Source of the DNA: Brevundimonas vesicularis | Lineage (GTDB): Bacteria > Pseudomonadota > Alphaproteobacteria > Caulobacterales > Caulobacteraceae | Length of the DNA stretch: 64,000 bases | NCBI RefSeq assembly: GCF_014204545.1 | Contig: NZ_JACHLJ010000001.1 | Location: forward strand, 310,001 to 374,000 | Reading direction: 5' to 3' | Shown here: positions 54,123 through 63,038 of the stretch, piece by piece | Numbering within the stretch: the stretch's first letter is position 1 | How the letters are laid out: each line of letters opens with the position of its first letter | Program-made: the position numbers and the translations under genes | The notes under the pieces: model-generated | Database searches by the model: none | The model's input: only the letters and a program-made list of their open reading frames with translations | What the model was told of the DNA's origin: nothing

Positions 54123-55652
54123 ACAGACGACAACGACAAGAAGCCCCGCGCCCGTCAAGACGAACGGTCGCCCCGGCCCTTTAAATCCTCCGGTCCCCGC
54201 AAGAGCGGCGACGGGACGAGTTCATTCGGCGACAAGCCGCGCGGCCCTCGCCAAGACGGGCCCAAGCGTTTCGGCGACAAGGCCGACCGCCCCCGCAGCG
54301 ACAAACCGCGCAGCGACCGGCCCCGCGCCGACAAGCCGCGCAGCGATGGGGGCGGCAAGGACGGCAAGTCCAAGACGCCGGACACGCCTCTGCGCGCCGA
54401 GCGAATCGCCAAGACCATGGCCCGCGCCGGCATCGCCTCGCGCCGCGAGGTCGAACGGCTGATCGGCCTGGGCAAGGTGGCGGTCAACGGCCGCATCCTG
54501 GATACGCCCGCGACCCTGGTGACGCGCGACGATGTCATCACGGTGGACGGCAAGCCCATCGGCTCGACCCAGGCGACCCGCGTCTGGCGCTATCACAAGC
54601 CGGCGGGCCTGTTGACCAGCCATAGCGATCCGACGGGACGACCGACGGTGTTCGACGCCCTGCCGGCCGGCTTGCCGCGCGTGATTTCGGTCGGACGGCT
54701 CGATCTGGCGACCGAGGGCCTGCTGCTGCTGACCAACGACGGCGAGCTGAGCCGGGCGCTGGAGCTGCCTTCGACCTCGCTGGTGCGTCAGTACCGGGCG
54801 CGGGCGCGAGGCAAGATCACCCAGGAGCAGCTGGACGCTCTGAAGGACGGCGTGGTCGTGGACGGCGTGTCCTATGGTCCCATCGAGGCCAAGTTGGATA
54901 AGGCCAAGGAGTCCAAGTCCGAAGACGGCAAGACGCCGGCGAACCTGTGGATCTCGGTGTCGATCACCGAGGGCAAGAACCGCGAAGTCAGGAAGGTGCT
55001 GGAGTCTGTCGGCCTGACGGTCAACCGGCTGATCCGCCTGGCCTACGGCCCGTTCCGCCTCGACGTCCTGCCCATCGGCTCGGTGGAAGAGGTCGGGCCG
55101 CGCGTAATCCGCGAGCTGCTGGCCGAATACATCCGGCCCGAGAACCTGCCGACCGGCAATACGGTCGAGACGCCTGCGCCCATCCCCGGCCGTCGGGTCT
55201 CGACGCCCATCGTCAAGGGCCGGTCGGGTTCGGCCATGTCGGATCCGTCGCGCAAACCCAGCCGCGTCCGCGCCGCCGAGACGGCCCAGGCCGATGCGGT
55301 CGAGCGCCGCGAGCGTCCGCCCAAGAAGGAAGGCTGGGCCAAGGCCGCGCCGAAGTTCGAGCATTCCAAGAGCTTCAAGCCGCGCGAACGCACAGCCCCG
55401 GCCGGCGATCGCCCGGCGCGTGAGGATGGAGATCGGCCCAAGCGCGCCTTCAAGCCGCGCGACGATCAGTTCATCGACGATCGGCGCGGCAAGCCCGGCG
55501 CCAAGCCGGCGGGACGCGGCGGTTTTGGCGCCAAGAGCGACGCCAGACCGGCCGGCCGCGACTTCAAGCCCCGCACCGGAGGCAAGCCGGCGGGACCGTC
55601 GGGGACCAGCGGTCGCGGACCGGGGGGCAAGCCCCGCACGCCGCGCGGCTGA
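54111..55652 (+). CDS. RluB-family pseudouridine synthase with long disordered termini
   Basis: A 513-aa protein that isomerises uridine in 23S rRNA. The N-terminal ~95 residues are basic and repetitive (DKPRSDRPRADKPRSDGG), then an S4 domain (ERIAKTMARAGIASRREVERLIGLGKVAVNGRI, about 98-130), then the RsuA/RluB catalytic domain with GRLDLATEGLLLLTNDGELS (catalytic Asp) and GKNREVRKVLESVGLTVNRLIRLAYGPFRLD. After about residue 360 comes a Lys/Arg/Pro/Gly-rich tail ending GPGGKPRTPRG. The ATG at 54111 is inside the 5' end of tadA on the other strand and has no clear ribosome-binding site, so the true start may be downstream. rsmD follows after three bases. Confidence 0.9.
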   Translation: MVRHTDDNDKKPRARQDERSPRPFKSSGPRKSGDGTSSFGDKPRGPRQDGPKRFGDKADRPRSDKPRSDRPRADKPRSDGGGKDGKSKTPDTPLRAERIAKTMARAGIASRREVERLIGLGKVAVNGRILDTPATLVTRDDVITVDGKPIGSTQATRVWRYHKPAGLLTSHSDPTGRPTVFDALPAGLPRVISVGRLDLATEGLLLLTNDGELSRALELPSTSLVRQYRARARGKITQEQLDALKDGVVVDGVSYGPIEAKLDKAKESKSEDGKTPANLWISVSITEGKNREVRKVLESVGLTVNRLIRLAYGPFRLDVLPIGSVEEVGPRVIRELLAEYIRPENLPTGNTVETPAPIPGRRVSTPIVKGRSGSAMSDPSRKPSRVRAAETAQADAVERRERPPKKEGWAKAAPKFEHSKSFKPRERTAPAGDRPAREDGDRPKRAFKPRDDQFIDDRRGKPGAKPAGRGGFGAKSDARPAGRDFKPRTGGKPAGPSGTSGRGPGGKPRTPRG

Positions 55653-55655
55653 TCC

Positions 55656-56231
55656 ATGCGGATCGTCGCCGGAAGCCTGAAGGGCCGGGCCATCGTCGCG
55701 CCGGAGGGGCAGGGCACGCGCCCGACCTCGGACCGCGCGCGCCAGGCTGTGTTCAACGTGCTGGAACACGCCGCCTGGGGCGAGAGCCTGCAAGGCTTGC
55801 GGGTCATTGACCTGTACGCCGGTTCGGGCGCCCTGGGGTTCGAGGCGGTCAGCCGGGGGGCGGGCTTCTGCCTGTTCGTCGAGACGGACGACGGGGCGCG
55901 CGGCGCGATCCGCGAGAACGCCGACGCCTATGGGCTGATGGGACGCACGCGGGTGCATCGCAGGAGCGCGACGGACCTGGGCGGGCGGCCCGGCCCGATC
56001 GCCGAGGCGTTCGACCTGGCGTTTCTGGACCCACCCTATGGCAAGGGGCTGGGAGAGCAGACGCTGGCGCGGCTGATCGAGGGAAACTGGCTCAAGCCCG
56101 GCGCCCTAGTGGTGTTCGAACGCGGGTCGGACGAGCCGGAGATCGACACCCCCGGTTATCAGCGGCTGGACGCGCGCGACTATGGCGCGGCCAGGGTGCT
56201 GTTCCTGAAGGTTTCGCCGACAGCAGAGTGA
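55656..56231 (+). CDS. rsmD: 16S rRNA (guanine966-N2)-methyltransferase RsmD
   Basis: A 191-aa SAM-dependent methyltransferase for G966 of 16S rRNA. It begins MRIVAGSLKGRAIVAPEGQGTRPTSDRARQAVFNVLEH, shows the SAM-binding VIDLYAGSGALGFEAVSRGA and the catalytic FLDPPYGKG. Three bases downstream of the rluB-like gene; two rRNA-modifying enzymes thus share one transcript. Confidence 0.97.
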   Translation: MRIVAGSLKGRAIVAPEGQGTRPTSDRARQAVFNVLEHAAWGESLQGLRVIDLYAGSGALGFEAVSRGAGFCLFVETDDGARGAIRENADAYGLMGRTRVHRRSATDLGGRPGPIAEAFDLAFLDPPYGKGLGEQTLARLIEGNWLKPGALVVFERGSDEPEIDTPGYQRLDARDYGAARVLFLKVSPTAE

Positions 56232-56263
56232 GGCGACGCCGCCCGTCTGCGAACGGGAGAGGG

Positions 56264-56716
56264 CTACAGTTTGGCGACCAGGCCGCGCGCGGCGGCCGTC
56301 ACCTCGGCCCAGGTGATCTCGAACCCGTCGTCGTCGCCGAAATAGGGGTCCGCGACGGCCTGACCCTCGCGACCGGGGACGTGGTCGAGCAGCAGGCTGA
56401 GTTCGGCGGTCGCATCGGCGGGGGCCAGGCGGCGCAGGTTTTCAAGATTGTCGTGGTCCAGGGCGATCACATGGGTGAAGCGGCGAAAGTCGCCCGGCGT
56501 CACCTGCCGCGCCCGCAACCCCGAAATCTCCACCCCATGCCGCCGCGCCGTCGCCTGCGCCCTCGGGTCCGGCGGCTCGCCCGCATGCCAGTCCCCGGTC
56601 CCGGCGGAATCGACGATCAGATCGAGACGGAGCCGCTCCGCCTCGGCGCGCAGGGCGGCCTCGGCGAGGGGGGAACGACAGATGTTGCCGAGGCAGACGA
56701 AGAGGATGGAGGGCAT
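56264..56716 (-). CDS. Low-molecular-weight protein-tyrosine phosphatase
   Basis: A 150-aa phosphatase with the P-loop VCLGNICRSPLAE (catalytic Cys8, Arg14) and the general acid in DPYFGDD near residue 124. In bacteria such enzymes dephosphorylate tyrosine kinases of capsule synthesis or arsenate-related substrates; no kinase gene is adjacent. Convergent with rsmD. Its upstream region is the AT-rich segment that separates it from the ParB-like gene. Confidence 0.95.
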   Translation of the reverse strand: MPSILFVCLGNICRSPLAEAALRAEAERLRLDLIVDSAGTGDWHAGEPPDPRAQATARRHGVEISGLRARQVTPGDFRRFTHVIALDHDNLENLRRLAPADATAELSLLLDHVPGREGQAVADPYFGDDDGFEITWAEVTAAARGLVAKL

Positions 56717-56762
56717 GGGGCGCGATCAGACCTATAAAAATCTAATGTTTGATCATCTGAAA

Positions 56763-58097
56763 TTATCTATTCAGGGCCGCGACTAGGAATCGACCAAGCC
56801 GGATCCAATACGTTCTAAGTTCGTGTTCCATTGGGGCGAACTCAGGCGAGTGTATATATCGTTGCATACTTGCAATCGAAATGAGCTGATCGTTTAGCCT
56901 TATCCGTTCCAGTTCATCGAAATAGTCCTGATCTATAGCTCCATGATCTAGAAGATGGCGAGAAACTGCGCCAACTCTCCGCGAGAGGTTGTCGGGGGCA
57001 TTTAGATTGTGTTGGGCGATGTAATTTTCCACGGATAATTCGAGGAGAATACGCATTAATGCTGACACTGCGTTTGGATGAGATCTGAGTTGAAGTGACT
57101 GTAGTTCTTCCCAAATCGCACGTATGCGCTGCTGATTAGCGATCCACTGAATGTGGGGTGCATCGCTTGGCACAAAGTTCGTTTGTGGAGGCCGTGGACG
57201 TTTGTTACGTCCCGGATTGCGTCCAGTGCCGTCAGGGTTACCTGGATTGGCTGGATTGGGCAGCCGTTCGCTTTCTGCAGGAAGAACGCCTTCGTCCTGA
57301 AGCGAGTTTAGGTAAGCCCGCTTTCCGGCATTATTCCAGAGATTGCCCAAAGTAATCGTTTGATTGGAAAGATCCGTGGTAATGCGGTTCAAAGCATCAA
57401 GCACTACTTCCGGATCATGGGTTAAGCGAAAACGTCGACCTGCTGTACTTACGCCGGCCCGATTTCGAAATTCTTCCGATGATAGAAGTCTGGTCAGTGT
57501 GGACCAAGGTATCGCTCCGCACGGTAGGCGATCAGCTTCGCTTAGGAGGCGTTCGACTTCTGCCGCGACATTTACACCGCCGCCTTGTCCAGTTCTCTCG
57601 ACGAAGTTTAGTTTCGCCCGATCATTCCAGCTTAACTGTCCTACACCTCGCTGAGATCCGGTGTGTCTGCGATACAAAATGGCATCAATGAGGTTTCGAT
57701 CATGCTCGATTTGGCACGTAACTGATGCTGAAATTTGGACAGTCGCTTCTTCTGCCAAGCGTACAAAATAATCTCGCAGTTCGGCAGTAGGTGCTCGCTC
57801 GGGACTAAGCAGGAGTTTGAGGCACGTAATGCGGCGGTTGCCATCAAAGACGATATAATGATCATCAATGGGCATGACGAGTGGAGGGTCGTAGATTGTG
57901 CCTACTTCCGCAATATCTGCGGCAAGGTTGCGCATCTGGGCATCGTGTAGCCGAAACAGTTCGGCGATAGCCAAATCTTCGCTACCCAATTCCCCATGGC
58001 GGTCATTGGCTTGGTTGACCAGAAGCTCTCTGATCTCCAGATTCTCATAAGGCATCGGCACCACCCCCGCGCGATTCACATGCGGGGCAATATGCAC
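56763..58097 (-). CDS. ParB/Srx-like domain protein of unknown function, AT-rich insert
   Basis: A 444-aa protein, or 430 aa from the ATG at 58055 (MPYENLEIRELLVNQANDRHG). The N-terminal part (about 17-110) has the ParB/sulfiredoxin-fold pattern: PPLVMPIDDHYIVFDGNRRITCLKLLL, with D-G-N-R-R in place of the nucleotide-binding G-E-R-R. It is followed by an alpha-helical region (about 110-280), a Pro/Asn/Gly/Arg linker (about 281-310) and a helical C-terminal domain that does not match families I know. No helix-turn-helix typical of ParB is evident. The whole gene is visibly AT-richer, uses codons unlike its neighbours (many A/T third bases) and lies alone between the phosphatase gene and mutL. 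A large inverted repeat lies 35 bases upstream of the longer start. Defence, DNA maintenance or a degraded plasmid gene are all possible. Confidence 0.78.
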   Translation of the reverse strand: MHIAPHVNRAGVVPMPYENLEIRELLVNQANDRHGELGSEDLAIAELFRLHDAQMRNLAADIAEVGTIYDPPLVMPIDDHYIVFDGNRRITCLKLLLSPERAPTAELRDYFVRLAEEATVQISASVTCQIEHDRNLIDAILYRRHTGSQRGVGQLSWNDRAKLNFVERTGQGGGVNVAAEVERLLSEADRLPCGAIPWSTLTRLLSSEEFRNRAGVSTAGRRFRLTHDPEVVLDALNRITTDLSNQTITLGNLWNNAGKRAYLNSLQDEGVLPAESERLPNPANPGNPDGTGRNPGRNKRPRPPQTNFVPSDAPHIQWIANQQRIRAIWEELQSLQLRSHPNAVSALMRILLELSVENYIAQHNLNAPDNLSRRVGAVSRHLLDHGAIDQDYFDELERIRLNDQLISIASMQRYIHSPEFAPMEHELRTYWIRLGRFLVAALNR

Positions 58098-58131
58098 GGA
58101 AATTTCGCGGCGTATGCAGCACTTAGCGTGA

Positions 58132-58164
58132 TGTAGTCGTCGCGCACTATCGCGACGAGCTACA
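58132..58164. promoter_or_regulatory. Large inverted repeat upstream of the ParB-like gene
   Basis: Arms TGTAGTCGTCGCG (58132-58144) and CGCGACGAGCTACA (58151-58164) pair along nearly their full length, with one extra G in the right arm, around the loop CACTAT. It sits between the mutL stop and the ParB-like start. Lack of a T tract argues against a terminator; an operator or a partition-like binding site is possible. Confidence 0.5.
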
Positions 58165-58196
58165 CTTTGTTGGTCTCTTCGCGTCGTGAGGCACCT

Positions 58197-60086
58197 TCAC
58201 CGCCGTCCAAACAGCTTCTCCAGATCGTGCAGTTTCAGCTCCACATAGGTCGGGCGGCCGTGATTGCACTGGCCCGAGTGGGGGGTGGCTTCCATCTGGC
58301 GGAGAAGGGCGTTCATCTCGGGGGCCGAGAGGACGCGGCCGGAGCGGACGCTGCCGTGGCAGGCCATGGTGCCGCAGATGGCGGCGAGGCGTTCCTTGAG
58401 CGACAGGGCCTGGCCGTGTTCGGACAGGTCGTCGGCGATGTCGCGGATCAGGCCCTGAACGTCGGTGTCGCCCAGCATGGCCGGGGTCTCGCGCACCAGG
58501 ACGGCGCCGGCGCCGAAGGCCTCGACGATCAGGCCCATCTCGGCCAGTTCCTCGGCGCGGGAGGCGACGCGCTCGGCCTCGGCGGGGTCCAGATCGACCA
58601 CCTCGGGCGTCAGCAGGGCCTGGCGGGTGACGGAGCCCTCGGCCATCTGGGCCTTCATCCGCTCATAGACCAGCCGCTCGTGGGCGGCGTGCTGATCGAC
58701 GATGACCAGGCCGTCGCGGGTCTGGGCGACGATATAGTTGGCGTGGAGTTGCCCCCGTGCGGCGCCCAGGGGGTAGTCGAGGGGGTCGGCGGGGGCGTGA
58801 ACGGTGAATCGTGGCTCGTGACTGATCGCGGCGGCATCGGCGGATGGCGACGGCCATGACGGGCCATCCCAGCCGGACTCGACGCGGGCGCTGCGTTCGT
58901 TGAGGCCGGGCAGGACCTGGGCGGCGGCGGCGGGCTGAGACCAGCCGGTCCACCCGCTGAACCCTTGCGCCGACGGGGCGCTGGGGCTGTAGGCGGGGCC
59001 GGATGCGACGCCGGTGTGGGGCTGGAACCCCGCCATGGCGTCGGCGGCGACGGTGGTGGAGGCGCGGTGGCCGGCGGCGTGCAGCGCGTGCCGCAGGGCG
59101 CCGACGATCAGGCCGCGCACCAGGGCCGGATCGCGGAACCGGACCTCGGCCTTGGCGGGGTGGACGTTGACGTCGACATAGAGCGGATCGATGTCGAGGA
59201 AGAGGACGGCGGCCGGGTGCCGGTCGCGCGCCAGGAAGTCGGCGTAGGCGCCGCGCAGGGCCCCTTGCAGCAGCCGGTCCTTCACCGGGCGGCCGTTGAC
59301 GAACAGATACTGATGCGCCGCATTGCCGCGCGAATAGGTGGGCAGGCCGGCGTATCCGCTCAGGCGCACGCCGTCGCGCTCCTGATCGATCAGCAGGGCG
59401 TTGGCCTCGAAGTCGCGACCCAGCAGGGCGGACAGCCGTTTCAGCCGGCCCTGATCGCCGGGGTGTTCCGCGGGCAGGCGAAGCGTGACCTTGCCGTCCA
59501 GCGACAGGGTGAAGGCGACGGCCTCGTGCGCCATGGCCTGGCGCTTGATCTCTTCCGAGATGGCCATGGCCTCGGACCGCTCGGACTTCATGAACTTGAG
59601 GCGGGCGGGGGTGGCGTAGAAGAGGTCGCGCACCTCGACCCGCGCGCCGTGCGGGCCGGGGAAGGGGGCGGGGGCCAGGGGACGGGTCTCGCCGCCCTCG
59701 ACCGTGATGGCCCAGGCCTCGGTCTCGTCGCGGGAACGGGTGGTGATGGACAGGCGGGCGACCGAGCCGATGGAGGGCAGGGCCTCGCCCCGGAAGCCCA
59801 GGGTGTGGATGCGCAACAGGTCCACGTCGCCGGCGTCGTCCGGTTCCAGCTTGGAGGTGGCGTGCCGTTCGATGGCCAGGGGCAGTTCCTCGCGCGGAAT
59901 GCCCTTGCCGTCGTCGGCGATCAGGATGCGCGACAGGCCGCCGCCGTCGGCCTGGATCTCGATGTTGCGGCCGCCGGCGTCGAGGGCGTTCTCGACCAGT
60001 TCCTTGATGGCGCTGGCCGGCCGCTCGACCACCTCGCCGGCGGCGATGCGGTTGACGGTTTCGGGGGAGAGACGGCGGATGGGCAT
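58197..60086 (-). CDS. mutL: DNA mismatch repair protein MutL (endonuclease type)
   Basis: Coordinates mismatch repair after MutS recognition. The 629-aa protein starts [39 protein letters not shown] and shows the GHKL ATPase motifs ([16 protein letters not shown]). The C-terminal domain carries the metal-binding endonuclease motif [12 protein letters not shown] and the zinc-site text GQCNHGRPT, so it can nick DNA itself, as expected in bacteria without MutH. A long Pro/Ala-rich linker separates the domains. The ATG at 60086 is used; an earlier in-frame ATG at 60125 has no conservation to support it. Confidence 0.96.
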   Translation of the reverse strand: MPIRRLSPETVNRIAAGEVVERPASAIKELVENALDAGGRNIEIQADGGGLSRILIADDGKGIPREELPLAIERHATSKLEPDDAGDVDLLRIHTLGFRGEALPSIGSVARLSITTRSRDETEAWAITVEGGETRPLAPAPFPGPHGARVEVRDLFYATPARLKFMKSERSEAMAISEEIKRQAMAHEAVAFTLSLDGKVTLRLPAEHPGDQGRLKRLSALLGRDFEANALLIDQERDGVRLSGYAGLPTYSRGNAAHQYLFVNGRPVKDRLLQGALRGAYADFLARDRHPAAVLFLDIDPLYVDVNVHPAKAEVRFRDPALVRGLIVGALRHALHAAGHRASTTVAADAMAGFQPHTGVASGPAYSPSAPSAQGFSGWTGWSQPAAAAQVLPGLNERSARVESGWDGPSWPSPSADAAAISHEPRFTVHAPADPLDYPLGAARGQLHANYIVAQTRDGLVIVDQHAAHERLVYERMKAQMAEGSVTRQALLTPEVVDLDPAEAERVASRAEELAEMGLIVEAFGAGAVLVRETPAMLGDTDVQGLIRDIADDLSEHGQALSLKERLAAICGTMACHGSVRSGRVLSAPEMNALLRQMEATPHSGQCNHGRPTYVELKLHDLEKLFGRR

Positions 60087-60135
60087 GAGCAGGCGAAGAT
60101 AGGGCGCGGGGGGGATTCGCGCCATGCGTCAGGCG

Positions 60136-60283
60136 TCCTTCTCCCCTTGGGGGAGAAGGTGGGGCTGCAGGCCTCGGATGAGGGGGCTCTGTCCGCCTCG
60201 GGACGGTGAGGGGGAGACTGCGTCTGGCAGCCCCCTCATCCGTCTCGCTGCGCGAGCCACCTTCTCCCCCGAGGGGAGAAGGG
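60136..60283. repeat. Long inverted-repeat intergenic element between mutL and topA
   Basis: A near-palindromic element of about 150 bp. The outer arms are CCTTCTCCCC...GGGGGAGAAGG on the left and CCTTCTCCCCCGAGGGGAGAAGG on the right; the inner arms GATGAGGGGGCT and AGCCCCCTCATC mirror each other. Each outer arm is itself a hairpin. This looks like a dispersed intergenic repeat (REP/MITE-like), but only one copy is in the window. It may also end topA-mutL transcripts. Confidence 0.7.
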
Positions 60284-60284
60284 A

Positions 60285-62900
60285 TTACTCGGCGGTTTTG
60301 GCTTTTTTGGCCGGAGCCTTCTTTGCGGCCGGTTTCTTGGCGGCGGCTTTTTTGGGGGCGGCGGCCTTCTTGGCGGGCGCCTTCTTCTTGGGCGCGGCGC
60401 CGGCCTTGGCGGCGAGGAGTGGCAGGGCGTCTTCCAGGGTCAGGTCTTCGGGCGCCGTGCCCTTCGGCAGAGTGGCGTTGATCTTGCCGGACTTGACGTA
60501 GGGCCCGAAGCGGCCGGCCATGACGTGGATCGGCTCGCCCGTTTCCGGGTGGGCGCCCAGGTCTTTCAGCGGGGCCGTCGCCGCGCCGCGACCGGGACGA
60601 CCGGCGCGTTTCTCGGCCAGCAGGGCCACGGCGCGGTTCAGGCCGACCTCGAACACCTCGTCGATGTCAGACACATTGGCGTAGGTGCCGGCGTGCAGGA
60701 CGAAGGGTCCGTAACGGCCCAGGCCCGCCGTGATCATCTTGCCGTCCTCGGGGTGGACCCCGACCTCGCGCGGCAGCGCCAGCAGGCGCAGGGCCTGGTC
60801 CAGCGACAGGGAGGCCGGCGACCAGCCCTTGGGCAGGGACGAGCGTTTGGGCTTGTCGCCCTCGGGCGGGGCGATTTCGACATAGGGGCCGAAACGGCCG
60901 ATCTTCAGCTGGACCGGTTGGCCCGTTTCCGGATCGACGCCCAGTTCACGGTCGCCGCTCTCGGCCGAGCCGTCCTCCGCCGACGGGCTGGCGACGGGGC
61001 GGGTGTATTTGCACTCGGGATAGCGATCGCAGCCGATGAAGGCGCCGAAGCGGCTGGTCTTCAGGCTGAGTTGGCCCTGGTGGCACAGGGGGCACTCGCG
61101 CGGGTCGGTCCCGTCGCCCTTGTCCGGGAAGATGTGGGCGCCGAGGCTTTCGTTCAGGGCGTCCAGAATGGCCGTGGTGCGCAGTTCGCCGGCGGCTTGC
61201 GTCGCGGCGTGGAAATCCTGCCAGAAGTTGCGCAGCAGCACCTTCCAGTCCAGTTGACCGGCCGAGACCTCGTCGAGCTGGGTCTCCAGCCCGGCGGTGA
61301 AGTCGTATTCGACCCACTTCCTGAAGAACTGCTCCAGGAAGGCCGTCACCAGCCGTCCCTTATCCTCGGGATGGAAGCGGTTCTTGTCGACGCGGACATA
61401 TTCGCGGTCGCGCAGGGTCGACAAGGTCGAGGCGTAGGTCGAGGGGCGGCCGATGCCCAGTTCTTCCAGCTTCTTGACCAGGGTGGCTTCCGAATAGCGT
61501 GGAGGCGGTTCGGTGAAATGCTGGTCGGTGCGGATGGCGTCGACCTTGGCCTTGGCGCCTTCCTTGAGCGCGGGCAGGCGGCTGGTGTCGTCGCTCTCGT
61601 CGTCTTCGGCGCCCTTCTGCTTTTCGTCGCGGCCTTCCTCATAGACGGCGAGGAAGCCGTCGAAGGTGACGACCTGGCCGGTGGCGCGCAGACCGGTCTG
61701 GCCGTCGGCGGTCTCGATATCGACGGTGGTGCGGTCCATCCGGGCCGCCTCCATCTGCGAGGCGACCATCCGCTTCCAGATCAGTTCGTAGAGGCGTTGG
61801 AGATCGGATTCGAGGCGCAGGCTGTCGGGATGGCGGGCGATGTTGGTCGGCCGGATCGCTTCGTGCGCTTCCTGAGCATTTTTAGCCTTGGTCTTGTAAT
61901 AACGCGGTTCTTGCGGAACGAAGGCCGGGCCGAACGCCTGGCTGATGACCTCGCGCGCCTGGGCGATGCCCTCGGGCGTGGTCTGGACGCCGTCGGTCCG
62001 CATATAGGTGATCAGGCCGCCGGTCTCGTCGACGCCCTCATACAGTTTCTGCGCCGCCTGCATGGTGCGCTGGGCCGAGAAGCCGAGCTTGCGCGCCGCC
62101 TCCTGTTGCAAGGTCGAGGTGGTGAAGGGCGGGGCCGGATTGCGGCGGACGGGCTTCTTCTCCACCGCATTGATGGTGAAGTCGCCGGCGGCGATCGCCG
62201 CGCGGGCGGCGGAAGCCGTGGCCTCGTCGTTGATGTCCAGACGCTGGATGCGCTTGCCGGCGTGCTTGACCAGGCGGGCGGTGAAGGGCGGGCTGTCGGC
62301 GTTCAGGTCGGCCTCGATGGACCAGTATTCCTGAGCCTTGAACTTCTCGATCTCCATCTCGCGATCGACGACGATGCGCAGCGCCACGGATTGGACGCGT
62401 CCGGCCGAGCGCGCGCCCGGCAGCTTGCGCCACAGGACCGGCGAGAGGGTGAAGCCGACGAGGTAGTCCAGCGCGCGGCGAGCCAGATAGGCCTCGACCA
62501 GCTCCATGTCGATCTGGCGCGGATTGGCCATGGCCTCGAGCACGGCGGACTTGGTGATGGCGTTGAAGGTGACGCGTTCGACGTGGGTGTCCTTCAGCGC
62601 CTTCTTCTTGTTCAGCACCTCCAGCACGTGCCAGCTGATGGCTTCCCCTTCGCGGTCGGGGTCGGTCGCCAGGATGACGCGGTCGGCGCGCTTGGCGGCC
62701 TCGGCGATTTCGGACAGGCGCTTGGCGCCCTTGGCGTCGGCCTCCCAATGCATGGAGAAGTCGTCGTCGGGCAGGACCGAGCCATCCTTCGACGGCAGAT
62801 CGCGGACGTGGCCGTACGAGGCCAGGACCTCATAGTCCGAGCCCAGATACTTATTGATGGTCTTGGCCTTTGCGGGGCTCTCGACGATGACGAGGTTCAT
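60285..62900 (-). CDS. topA: DNA topoisomerase I
   Basis: An 871-aa type IA enzyme that relaxes negative supercoils. It begins MNLVIVESPAKAKTINKYLGSDYEVLASYGHVRDLPSKDG; TOPRIM acidic residues are in ATDPDREGEAISWH, the active-site Tyr region is TGGLITYMRTDGVQTTPEGI. The C-terminal part has one zinc-ribbon (CPLCHQGQLSLKTSRFGAFIGCDRYPECKY) and three short repeats with GRFGPYV or GRYGPFV, ending in a Lys/Ala/Pro tail with KKAAAPKKAAAKKPAAKKA. dprA lies upstream on the same strand, the common dprA-topA order. Confidence 0.98.
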   Translation of the reverse strand: MNLVIVESPAKAKTINKYLGSDYEVLASYGHVRDLPSKDGSVLPDDDFSMHWEADAKGAKRLSEIAEAAKRADRVILATDPDREGEAISWHVLEVLNKKKALKDTHVERVTFNAITKSAVLEAMANPRQIDMELVEAYLARRALDYLVGFTLSPVLWRKLPGARSAGRVQSVALRIVVDREMEIEKFKAQEYWSIEADLNADSPPFTARLVKHAGKRIQRLDINDEATASAARAAIAAGDFTINAVEKKPVRRNPAPPFTTSTLQQEAARKLGFSAQRTMQAAQKLYEGVDETGGLITYMRTDGVQTTPEGIAQAREVISQAFGPAFVPQEPRYYKTKAKNAQEAHEAIRPTNIARHPDSLRLESDLQRLYELIWKRMVASQMEAARMDRTTVDIETADGQTGLRATGQVVTFDGFLAVYEEGRDEKQKGAEDDESDDTSRLPALKEGAKAKVDAIRTDQHFTEPPPRYSEATLVKKLEELGIGRPSTYASTLSTLRDREYVRVDKNRFHPEDKGRLVTAFLEQFFRKWVEYDFTAGLETQLDEVSAGQLDWKVLLRNFWQDFHAATQAAGELRTTAILDALNESLGAHIFPDKGDGTDPRECPLCHQGQLSLKTSRFGAFIGCDRYPECKYTRPVASPSAEDGSAESGDRELGVDPETGQPVQLKIGRFGPYVEIAPPEGDKPKRSSLPKGWSPASLSLDQALRLLALPREVGVHPEDGKMITAGLGRYGPFVLHAGTYANVSDIDEVFEVGLNRAVALLAEKRAGRPGRGAATAPLKDLGAHPETGEPIHVMAGRFGPYVKSGKINATLPKGTAPEDLTLEDALPLLAAKAGAAPKKKAPAKKAAAPKKAAAKKPAAKKAPAKKAKTAE

Positions 62901-63038
62901 AACGGTCCGGTCTCGGGAAGGGGCGCGAACGTGGTTGGAGCGGAGCCGTGAGTCAATCGCACCCGTTGTCTTACACCCTAGGGTAGTTGTGTTTTAATGA
63001 GGCGCGGTTAGATTGTGCCCTTGGCAGCGGAGACGATC

